Part shown: positions 12,301 to 24,300 of the stretch, piece by piece
Numbering within the stretch: position 1 is the first letter of the stretch
How the letters are laid out: every line of letters begins with the position of its first letter
DNA from: Galeruca laticollis
Lineage: Eukaryota; Arthropoda; Insecta; Coleoptera; Chrysomelidae
Direction of reading: 5' to 3'
DNA: 64,000 bases
Assembly (NCBI GenBank): GCA_963921935.1
Contig: OY998185.1
Span: forward strand, 54,141,717-54,205,716
The notes under the pieces: generated by a model
What the model was told of the DNA's origin: nothing
Database searches by the model: none
What the model saw: the letters and a program-made list of their open reading frames with translations, nothing else
Translations under genes and position numbers: made by a program

Positions 12301-15300
12301 ATTGTAACAACTAATCTACCTATAACTAATTTTATTAGAATGTAAAAATTACATTAAATGTTCAAAATGTCCTCCGTTTTCATTGATTAAAAAGTTTTTC
12401 GTTTAAATAATCTTCAACCAATTCAGCATTACCAAAAATAAAATCAGTGAACAGTGAAACAAAGTAGGTAAATATAGCTGATTATTGATTTTAAGTACCT
12501 ATATTATTATTTTGAAATTATTGAATCCGTTTTTTGGTAAATAACATCACGAAATAAGATGTCTGTATTTTTTTACCGATTTTACTTTTATTTCTAATCA
12601 TGTTTAACCCGATATGTTGTTATATTTTAGTTTGTTTACCTCAATTGACATGATTGTTATATCTTATAAGAATGTTCATTTCATCAGGTAGGCTTTGGTC
12701 CTCTTACCATTGAAAATAAAACAAAATCTGTGTTACCTGTCAGAATTAATTTTACGACGTGCAGTCTTGTCAACAACATGAATTTTGAAAATTATGAAAA
12801 ATATGATATGCATGTGGCATATATTGAATGTCAAAAGAATGTTATTGATGCGTCTGAATTATATTTTCAACGATATCCAGAAAGAAGGCAACCTGACAAG
12901 AGAATTTTTAAAAAACTCGATTCAAATTTAATCGAGTATGGATGTTTTGTGAAACCACGGCGTAAGTACGAAAAGAATCATGAAGAAAGCGAGGTAAATA
13001 CGTTGGGATATATCCAAGCACATCATGAATCGTCTCTACGTCAAATTGAAAATGAAATAGGTGTTCCAAAAACTACTGCAGGAAGGATTTTAAAGAAATA
13101 TAAATTTAGGCCTTATCGGACATCCGTCCGTCAAAAATTATACCCAAACGATTTTTTGAGAAGAACACAATTTGCACAGTGGTATATAGGAAAATGTAAT
13201 GAACATCCAAATTTTTATTCAAAGGTAATATTTAGCGATGAAGCTCGCATAAGCAGTGCAGGAATATTTAACAGACATAATGAACTATATTGGAACGACT
13301 CAAATCCACACTTAGTTCAGGGGATCAGGAGACAAGGCAGATTCGGCTTTAACGTTAGTTGTTTTGTCAAACATAATAAATTAGTTTATCATATATTTGA
13401 TGATTAACTGCTGCTGGATATATAGATATCTTGGAAATAAACTTATACCAACTTTTGGAAGAGGAAGTGTTGGCTGATAGGGACACATTTTGGTTCCAAC
13501 AAGATGGAGCACATGCCCATAATGCTCTATTCATTGGAGATTATTTAAACGAAAAATTTCCTAATCGGTGGATTGGTACTTATGGACCGGTTAGGTGGCC
13601 CCCTCGTTCTCCGGAAGTAAATCCTCCTGATTTTTCTATTTGGGGATTTTTAAAAAATAATATTTACAAGACTAACTTCGAGAGTAGGGAAGATTTATTA
13701 CAAAATATTCATGCCGCATTTAGAAAAATAAAGCCAGTGCACATTCTCAATTGTGTAAGATCAGTAAGAAAAAGGTGTCAATTATTATTACAACAAAACG
13801 GAGGACATTTTGAACATTTAATATAATTTTTACATTCTAATAAAATTAGTTATAGGTAGATTAGTTGTTACAATATTTCTTGTTGTTTCATAAGTTTATT
13901 GTTTTTATTTTTTTAATCTGGTTTTATTTTTTATTAATTATAATTTTGATATATAAAAGTGTCACCCATCAGTATCCTTATAATCAAATGTTAAATTTCA
14001 TTACTGAGTGTTCAATTTTTTAAGTGTGTTTCACCTGATAACATCCATAAATGGTTTATTTGCACTGTAGCTCCAACCATTGAAAATGGATATATAATAT
14101 GTCATATCAGGTGAATGAGAATTAAAAAAGAAAACGAAAAACGTCAAAATATACAGGGTGTCCCATTTAAAACAACATAAGTTTGCATTATATTTCCTTA
14201 GTGAGCCCCCAAACAAAAAAATTCTGTGCGCCACTGAACTCTTTAATATTATATCTATCGAACGTTTTTATAACGTTTTTCTTATATTTTTCTTAATTAA
14301 GAAGTTATAGTACTTTGTAGTTTTCGACAGTTTTCAATAATCGCCCTGTATCTTCCAACTGTAGGGAGTTACTAAAGATTTAATTAGGCTATCGTTACTT
14401 TAACAACAAAAGAAGTCATAACATCTTAACTGCTTTTCTTCTATCTCTTTTAGTTTACGAGATACCCTGCAAAACACACCAATTTGGGACACCCTGTACA
14501 TCGATTATTGTGGGATGACTTAAACGGGGAAATCCCGCAGCCCGCGATTACCGATGTAGAGTGTTGCCAACTTTTGAACGCACGCTTTACGCGGAGAAAA
14601 AAGAATTGCTTTTTTTGACTTTCGTCATTTCTGAAAAAAAAATTGGGAAGATTTTATTAATTTTTGCTTACGCACGTTGGGGGCCCCCGTATAATTGATA
14701 CGGCGGTAGCTACGCCCCTGTCTTTGCCATACATATTTGGCTAATTGTAAAATTTCCGTTATCTCATTTGATTTATCTTGTTTTTTAAATGGAGTTCACT
14801 GAACTCTTCTTTGTGTCTTAAATGCATCATCTTCAAATCCACCTTTTCTCTTCTTTCCTTCATCCCATAACATTTTTGGTTTTACCTGAAACGTTTTTTC
14901 TGCAGATCTGCAGATTCCAAGGAGAAATTTTCAGTCCGGCAACGTCGCTTTTAAATATTTCGCAGGTTACCTCGTTATTTATGCCAATTACCAACAGCGA
15001 TAATATAAAAAACAAATTAGTTTCACTAATAAGCGATTAAGTTTTTATTTTATTATTTTAAAGGTTTTTCATTCAATATTTTGTCTTACTTACGCACCTC
15101 CGTTATGCCCAGAAAAATGTGACGTATTTTCACTAGAATACATGGTTGCCACACTTTAATTAAATACAGTAATTAAAAAAAATAATTTATATACGTATAC
15201 ATAATAACTGTCCTTTCAGTTTACAAATCCATTATTCGCTTTACCTTGATACTAACCACAATCTGCAAATTGCTGCGGAATAATTAATTTTTAAAAAATA

Positions 15301-18300
15301 ATTTTATTTGATACAGCTATGCCGTGGTTCGGTATGGATATAGGGGGTTCCCTGTGCAAACTAGTATATTTCGAACCCAAAGAACTCCCCAAAGGCGAAT
15401 CTGCTTCACAAATTGAAACTTTGATGAACATCAGAAGGTACCTTACGAAAAATTCTGCGTACGGAAGGACAGGTCATCGAGATACACATTTACAAGTAAG
15501 ATACAACTTTGTTTATTTTTTATTCATTGATAATTGTTGGATAAATGTTTAAAATCGACTTATACTTGAACTAATTCTAAAGTTTGAGGTTATTTTCAAA
15601 TATTTCCATAATTTCCGAACGTTTTGTTTGTAAGGAGTTAAATATTTAAATAAAGGTCAAGTAGCTATGCCATTCACGTGTATTTTTTATGATTTTAACG
15701 ATATACTTTGAAATGATAATGAAGCTGGTGCGTTAACTACTTTTTCTAAGCGAAGGATATTAACACACAAAAGCTTCCAAGTTATCTAACCTCACTTTAT
15801 ATGTAATCATGTACAACGATCTGCATAAATGAAACATTAGGTCTATTGTTACGAAGAGTCTGCCGATTCTTCCTATTGTATGCCATAATTATTTGTGTTA
15901 TTGGTCTATAGTTTCCGTACTGTTTTGGATCTCCTTTCTAAATTTGATATTAGGTACAGACCCGGAAAATTAAATATTACAGCTGATTGGTTAAGTAGGA
16001 AGGACGAACCACCAGATAAAAAATTAACATAGTTATTAATCATTTAGCCATTCTTCTATTCCATTGGTATTGTTTCTACTTCCATATATTGACTAGCAGC
16101 TCATATATAGCATTTCCTCCATATTTTCCTGCTGTTTTTTTACTTCTAACTGGTTTTATTATTTCTATGAATTCGTATTTGGACGCTTCTTATTCTTCTT
16201 CTTCTTCTGTCTAATTATATCTAACTTCGTTTTATTCTTTTTGTAGGTATTAGTAAAGTGGTTTTCCATGTTTCCTTGAGTATCTTTGCCGTTGGATTGT
16301 AGCAGTTATTTTATCTTAATATATTCGTATAGTTTCTTGTTGTATGTATAATTTAATTCTATTTCTTCCGCATTTCTGAGATACCGAGCGTTAATGGAAA
16401 ATTATGAAACACTTTCAATTAAAAAATCGCACAGACCAATGTATTTAAAATATTGAGCTCATATTTTAAAGGAATACTCTTAAAGGTATAATTTATGAAG
16501 AAAAAATTGAGAATGTACCACACGTTCGAATTTCTGAGATATCGAGCGTCAAAATCTAGTTATTGTAAAGTTATGAAACACTTTCACTTAAAAAATCGCA
16601 CAGACCAAAATATTTCAAATATTGAGCTCATATTTTAGAGGAGTACTCTTAAAGGAATAATTTATAAGGAACAAAATCAAGAATGTACCACACGTTCGCA
16701 TTTCTGAGATACCAAACAACGAAATCTAGTTACTGGAAAATGATGAAACACTTTCATGTAAAAAATCGCACAGGCCAAACTATTTAAAATATTGAGCTCA
16801 TATTTTAGAGGAGTACTCTTAAAGGTATAATTTATGAGGAAAAATAATCGAGAATGTACCACACGTTCGCATTTCTGAGATACCGAGTGTCAAAGTCTAG
16901 TTACTGGAAAATTGTGAAACACTTTCCCATAAAAAATTGCACAGACAAAAATATTTGAAATATTGAGCTCATATTTCAAAGGAGTACTCTTAAAAGTATA
17001 TAATTTCTGAGGAAAAAAATGTAGAATGTACCACACCAAAATTATGAAACACTTTCACTTAAAAAATTGCACGGACCAAAATATTTAAAATATTGAGCTG
17101 ATATTTCAAAGGAATACCCCTAAAGGTATAATTTATAAGGAAAAAAATCAAGAATGTACCACACGTTCGCATTTCTGAGATACCAAACAACGAAATCTAG
17201 TTACTGGAAAATGATGAAACACTTTCATGTAAAAAATCGCACAGGCCAAACTATTTAAAATATTGAGCTCATATTTTAGAGGAGTACTCTTAAAGGTATA
17301 ATTTATGAGGAAAAATAATCGAGAATGTACCACACGTTCGCATTTCTGAGATACCGAGTGTCAAAGTCTAGTTACTGGAAAATTGTGAAACACTTTCCCA
17401 TAAAAAATTGCACAGACAAAAATATTTGAAATATTGAGCTCATATTTCAAAGGAGTACTCTTAAAAGTATATAATTTCTGAGGAAAAAAATGTAGAATGT
17501 ACCACACCAAAATTATGAAACACTTTCACTTAAAAAATTGCACGGACCAAAATATTTAAAATATTGAGCTGATATTTTAAAGGAATACCCCTAAAGGTAT
17601 AATTTATAAGGAAAAGAATTTAGAATGTACCACACGTTCGCATTTCTGAGATACCGAGCGTCAAAATCTAGTTATTGTAAAGTTATGAAATACTTTCACT
17701 TAAAAAATCGCACAGACCAAAATATTTCAAATATTGAGCTAATATTTTAAAGGAGTACTATCAAAGGTGGAAAATAATAAAGTGTATAAAATGCGCCTGC
17801 ATTTATTTCGATATATCGGAAAGTGTAGCTAAAATTAATTAAATAGAATTTGAATTGTGTCAACAAAAGGTAAAGTACGTAGTGCTACAAAAAACAACAA
17901 ACGATACCAGACCAGTTAAAAAAGTATGGCAATCAAAAATACAAAAAAGAACGAAAAAGGGAAGACCAAAACAAACATGGGATGGTGTTATGGTAGGCAT
18001 AATGCAAGAAAAAGGAAAAACATGGACAGAAGCAAAAACAATGGCAAGAGATAAAAAACAATGGGCTAAATTTGTACATGAATAAAATTCTATCTGGACC
18101 AAAGCATTGATGAAAAAATGGATATATATCTTAAGCAAAATGCGATGTAGTTGAAATAAGTATAATTGTAAAAGTATACCCTACACCATATACTATGGTA
18201 ATTGGGTTTCACTTAAAAAATCACACAGACCAAATTATTTAAAATATTGAGCTCATATTTTAAAGAAATACTCCTAAAGGTATAATTTATGAGAAAAAAC

Positions 18301-21300
18301 AATCGAGAATGTACCACACGTTCACATTTCTGAGACACCAAGCGTCAAAGTCTAGTTACTGGAAAATTATGAAACACTTTCCCTTAAAAAATCGCCCAGA
18401 ATAAAATATTTAAAATATTGTACTCATATTTCGAACGAGTACCCTTAAAGGTATAAGTTCTGAGAAAAAAATGGAGTATGTGCCACATGTTCACATTTAT
18501 GAGATACCGAGCTTCAAAGTCTAGTTATTGAAAAACTAGGAAACACTTTCACTTAAAAAATAGCACAGACCAAATTCTTTTAAATATTGAGCTCATATTT
18601 TAAACGGTTCTAACGATATAATTTATGGAGAAAAACAATCGAGAATGTACCACACGTTCACAATTCTGAGACACCAAGCGTCAAAGTCTAGTTACTGGAA
18701 AATTATGAAACACTTTCCCTTAAAAAATCGCCCAGAATAAAATATTTAAAATATTGAGCTCATATTTCAAAGGAGTACCCTTAAAGGTATAAGTTCTGAG
18801 AAAAAAAAATGGAGAATGTGCCACATGTTCACATTTATGAGATACCGAGCCTCAAAGTCTAGTTATTGAAAAAGTAGGAAACACTTTCACTTAAAAAATC
18901 GCACAGTCTAAAATATTGAGCTCATATTTTAGAAGAGTACTCTTAGGAATAATTTACGAGGGAAGAAATCTAGAATGTACCACACGTTCGCATTTCTGAG
19001 ATACCGAACATCAAAATCTAGTTACTGGACACTTTCACTTAAAAAATCGCACAGACCAAACTCTTTTAAATATTGAGCTCATATTTTAAAGAAGTACTTC
19101 TAACGGTATAATTTATGGAGAAAAACGATCGAGAATGTACCACACGTTCACATTTTTGAGATACCGAGCGTCAAAGTTTAGTTACTTAAAAAATCGCACA
19201 GTCCAAAATATTTAAAATATGGTGCTCATATTTTAAATGAGTACTTTTAAAGGTATAATTTATGATAGAATATAATCGAAAATGTACCACACGTTCGCAT
19301 TTCTGAGATACCGAGCGTCAAAGTCTAGTTATTGGAAAATTATGAAACACTTTCATTTAAAAAATCGCGCAGACTCAAATATTCAAAATATTGAGCTCAT
19401 ATTTTAAAAGAGTACTTTCAAATTTATGAGAAAAAAATCGAAAATGTACCATATGTTTGCATTTCTGAGGTACCAATGCTTTTTCTTATTTTTGGCCATT
19501 GTTATTCGTTATTAAGTTCTTCCTTTTGTTGCAGTGCTTCTTATTTTGCTGTCTTTTATTTACTCTTGATTCCATCCTTCTTTTCTGCTTTGTTTTCTTC
19601 TCTTTAATCACTTTCATTTTTACTTTTGCTAATGTTAATATATGATCAGTGTCTGCATTTGGTCGTCTTATTTCCTGGATTTGCTATGATGTCTATTCTG
19701 TAGTTTTTCATTTCTTCTCTTATTTCTTACATTTCCCCGTTCTTAGCATGTTCATACATTCCACGTTCCTATTTTTATTATATTTCCTTTGTACCTTCTT
19801 ATGTGTCTTTTCAAATTTATTTCTTTTATCACTGCCCACTTACAATATTTATATTATCTATGATAAATTTGTTCTTATTTTTATTTGTTTACTAATATTA
19901 CCATTATCATCATTTACACTTCCTAGTCTAATTTTATGATTGTTACATCTATATCCTCACTACCAACACTAACTGCTTTAAACTATACTAAAATTTCTTT
20001 AATAGTCATTTTTCTTCCTTATATCTTTCTTTCCTCTTTTCTAGTTTTTTGTCTTCTGTAATTCTAGTCCTCTTTGGGCCCTGTTCCATCTCCATATCTG
20101 TCCATTGATATTAACCTCGTTATATCTAATTTTCACATTTTTGTCATTATTTTGTTCTTCCCTTGCACTTGTTCTTATATGTTTGTTTTTTCCCTTTCCA
20201 TTCTAGTTTCATCGTTGTTTATATATATTTTTTCACGATCATATTCTTTAGTTTCTCCACTAATATGTTCTTATCATCTCCGTCTATTCTTAGTTCTCGC
20301 ATAATTGTTATTTACGAGGGAGATACGAAAATTAAAATAATGATTCAGAAAATTAGTTATAATTTATCTCTATTTCTAGATGGACAATGTAAAAATAAGG
20401 GGTATAATAGGAACTTTACATTTCATTAGATTTCCTACTAGTGCAATGAAAACATTCCTAAGTTTAGCTAAATATAAAGGTATGGCGAAATTAGTGACGA
20501 CAGTATCAGCTACAGGAGGAGGCGCTTTTAAATTCGAAGAAGATTTTAAACGGGTGAGCCAAAATTTGTGATAATTTACAAAAGTACTTTTTGTTGACAG
20601 TAACATCTATTATTAACTGTTATATTTTTCAGGAAGTAAACTTGAAACTAGCCAAATTCGATGAATTTGCATCGTTATTAGCTGGTTTACATTATATCGA
20701 TAGAAGTAATCCGTCAGAATGTTATTATTGGGCTAATCCGACCGAAGAAGATAGATGTAGTAAAGTAAATTATGATTTTTCTCGACCATATCCGTTCCTC
20801 ATAGTAAACATCGGTTCAGGAGTTAGTATTTTAGCAGTTTATTCAGAAAACGACTATAAAAGAATATCAGGTACTAGGTGAGTGCATTTAATCTACTTAT
20901 TTTTAGGTAAAATATATTTTTATGTTGAGTAAACTTTTTGAACAAGAAAAAAGGTTTAAATAATCATTCAATTTTTTTCGTGTTGACCTTGAAAACAATG
21001 AATTATGAAAAAGAATGAAGCCGATTTTTAATTTTGTTATATTTTATTTTACCTTACCCTGTTGCTCAAAAATGTGGATTGTGATTAAAAGAAAAATAAT
21101 AACTTACCAGCAGTGGTTGACAACAAGTGGACCTTGGCAAATAATTTATTTATATATTAATGAAATAAATCTTCAAAAACAATAATATTTTCTGTAGCAG
21201 TACGCTGATAGTGGTTTTGTACTTTGATAATGTATATTTAGTTTAAAATACCTTTATCGACAATATGTTTTACGAGGGTACTTCCATATTATGTCCTGGT

Positions 21301-24300
21301 CAATAAAACGGTGGCTCTTAAATTCTGTAAAGTAGACTATATTCGGATCCTCTTATACAATTGTAGTTTCATTCGTTCTTGTTAGGAATTTTCTGTCTTT
21401 CAAGCGTGATTTGTTGGAAGATATTTTTGTGTTAGTGCCTTGACGAAAGCTGACATCGCGGAGGGTATACGTGGAGTATTTTTAGTCTTCCTAAACTAGA
21501 TTGTGAACAATTTTCTTTTTCTGTAGAAAATTCGAGATCTTGAGTAATACAAGGGGAACTTCCAAATGTAGTTTTTCTGCATAATCTTCAAGACGTTGAA
21601 TAATACAGAGGAACTTCCAAATGTAGTTTTTCTGTAGAATCGTCGAGATGTTGAATAATACATACGGATTTACAAATTTAGTGTTCCTGTAGGATCTTCG
21701 AGGCATTAAATAATAGTACAGGGGGGGCTTCAAAATTACTTTGTCTATAGAATATTCGGAACCATGAACAATACAGGGGCGCTTCCAAATGTAATTCTTC
21801 TGCAGAATCTTCAAGACATTGAATAATACAGAGGGGCTTCCAAATTTAATGTTTTTATGAATCTTGGAGGCATTGAATAATATTACAGAGGAGCTTAAAA
21901 ATTACTTTTTCTGTAGAATATTCAGGACTTTGAATAATACTTCCTAATTTAGTTTTTTTGTAGAATCTTCGAGGTCTTGAACATTAAATTTTTGAAACTT
22001 TGTATTATACGTGGGAGACCTTCCAAAATTACCTTTTCTGTAGAAATATTCGAGATCTTGAATGTGAATTATACATAGGGGCTTCCAAAATTACTTTTTC
22101 TGTGGAAATATTTGAGGCCTTGAACGTGAATAATACAATTACAAATTTAATTTATGTAGAATATTCGATTCCTCGAGTGTGAATTATACGGGGGTTACCA
22201 AAATTACTTTTTCTGTAGAAATATTAGAGATCTTGAATGTGAATTAATGGGGGGCTTTAAAATTTAATTTTTCTATCGAATATTCAGGACTTTGAATATT
22301 CGAGGCCTTGAACGTGAATAATATAGGGGGAATTCAAAATTCAATTTTCTGTAGAATATTCGATTCCTCGAGTATTAATTATACGGGGGGATACCAAAAT
22401 TACTTTTTCTCTAGAAATACTCGAAATCTTGGATGTTAATTATATGAGGGGGTTTCAAAATTTAATTTTTCTGTAACTGAATAATATAGAGGGGATGATT
22501 CTAAAATTATTTTTCGTTTCTAATAACATTATTTCATTTTATTTCAAACTAGTGTTTAATTTACAGTATAGGTGGAGGTACATTCCTCGGACTCTGTTGT
22601 CTTCTAACCGGATGTAACTCGTTCGAAGAAGCTATAAGCTTGGCAGCTGAAGGTGACAACCGAAACGTCGATAAGTTAGTTAGAGACATATACGGGGGCG
22701 ATTACGAAAGATTCGGTCTTCCAGGAGATTTAGTAGCTAGCAGGTATGTGTATTAACATTTTCAGCTAATTTGTTCATTTTAAATAATGTTTGTACCGTC
22801 TTTAGTTGCAACTCTATTAGTTTTCCTACTTTAATAATCTACACTTTCAGCATTAACATTAGTAGTTTGTATAGTTAAATTTAGTAGTATTGATACTGTT
22901 TTTTTTTATTTGCGAATTACTTCAAATGATTTTTATTGCTTATAAATTGGTAAGAATGGTGATCATTTATTTACTTTCGAAGCTGTCTTTTTACACAGAT
23001 AAATAATAGATAATAAAATTTAACCTAAATAATATCATTGCATGCCGTTATTCACTGTATATGACGTTATTACACCTTTATATGCCACTATTTCACCTTC
23101 ATGTGCCGTTATTTCACCTTTTAATGTCGTAATTTCACCTTTATATGCCGTTATTTCACCTTTTTATGCCGTTATTCACTTTATATGACGTTATTACACC
23201 TTTATATGCTGTTATTTTACTTTACAAACCGTTATTTCATCTTTATATGTCGTAATTTAACCTTTATATGCCGTTATTTCACTTTACAAACCGTTATTTC
23301 ATCTTTATATGTCGTAATTTCACATTTTTTGTCGGTATTTCCCCTTTGTATGTCGTTATTTCACCTTTATATTCCGTTATTTCAGTTTTATATGCTGTTA
23401 TTTCAGCTTTATATGCTGTTATTTCACTTAATATGCCGTTATTTCACCTTTTTATACAGTTATTTCACATTATATGCAGTTATTTGAAAAAAATAATATA
23501 AACTCCAAAAGTACATATGTGATATTCAAAATTCAATGAAATATGAAAATGTACTCAATTACTTACATGACTAGCACCCAAAGAATACCGACAATTCTAT
23601 ATTCGTATGACGAGATTGCATGAACAAATGAAACAAAATATTACCCAAAACTTTTTTTGCCCTTTTCCTTTTGCTCGCAAGTTGGAAAAGATTTTTTAAA
23701 GTTAGATGTTGCAATCATATTTTTTTTATTTCACTTTTATATACCTTTATATACAGTTATTTCACCATTATATACAGTTATTTCACCTTTATATACAGTT
23801 ATTTCACTTTAAATGCCGTTATTTCACCCTTATACACAGTTCTTTCACCCCTACCTCACCCTTATATGCCGTTATTTCACCTTTTTACGTTGTTATTTCA
23901 CCTATATATGCCGATATTTTACTGTATATGCCGTTATTTGATCTTTTTATACCGCCATTTTTCTTTATATGCCATTATTTCACTTTATACGCCGTTATTT
24001 CACCTTTATATACCAATTTACAAATACAGCTATTAATAATTGCAAGATATTTAAACTTTCAGCTAATGTTGAACATCTAACAACATGTCAGAAATCTCGC
24101 GTAGATTCAGTGCCACAGAAACTATACTTGCTACTAATTTAGGGTAGTGCTTGCTTTTTGTAATCTTCTTTCGTCTTTCTTCTTCTTTTTCTGCTTGTTT
24201 TACGCGTAATTGGTACACACTCTATGAAGTTTCTCGGCTATGTGTAGCTTTGGGCAAATGAATTCGAGAGAAAGAAGGACCAACGTCAGCAAACAAGATT

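Larger units (their letters stand above)
11676..14500 (+). mobile_element. Mariner-like element with ~705-bp terminal inverted repeats, nested in hAT
   Basis: The element is bounded by TGTACAGGGTGTCCCA (11676) and TGGGACACCCTGTACA (to 14500). The 705-bp left arm (11676-12380) matches the right arm (13795-14500) in inverted orientation with few differences, including the reading of MAHRIFL...GGSLRKYNANL on opposite strands. A TA duplication is hidden in the palindromic TGTACA boundary. The single-copy middle (12381-13794) holds most of the transposase gene. Both flanks belong to the same hAT element, proving insertion after the hAT. Confidence 0.88.
8791..14720 (-). mobile_element. hAT transposon with intact ends and 8-bp target duplication
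   Basis: TCTTTGCC occurs immediately outside both ends (8783-8790 and 14721-14728), an exact 8-bp duplication as expected for hAT. Left terminus CATAAGCGTAGCGTGCC and right terminus, in reverse complement, CAGGGGCGTAGCTACCGCC share the CAnnrGCGTAGC core. The subterminal sequence CCCCGTATAA and GGGGGCCCC is also shared. The transposase is on the - strand (8966-11543). A mariner-like element (11676-14500) sits inside the 5' part, so the hAT itself is about 3.1 kb. It lies in PANK intron 1. Confidence 0.88.

Noticed and set aside
16677..17333. Two identical 61-codon open frames (16677-16862 and 17148-17333)
   Set aside because: Identity is explained by the 471-bp satellite duplication; both lie antisense to the array and resemble no protein.
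17860..18138. 92-codon Cys/Phe-rich - strand frame
   Set aside because: Antisense of the LINE tail at 17855-18085.
19649..20429. Long hydrophobic open frames suggesting membrane proteins
   Set aside because: They arise from the pyrimidine-rich strand of PANK intron 2, overlap each other in frame-shifted copies and run toward exon 3.
23040..24020. Regular 21-bp repeats that could suggest a CRISPR array
   Set aside because: Units are contiguous variants with no unique spacers, lie in an intron of a eukaryotic gene and have no cas genes; it is a minisatellite.
23185..24080. Overlapping 77-124 codon open frames rich in Tyr/Phe/Leu
   Set aside because: They are translations of the 21-bp repeat in several frames and show no domain or codon signal.
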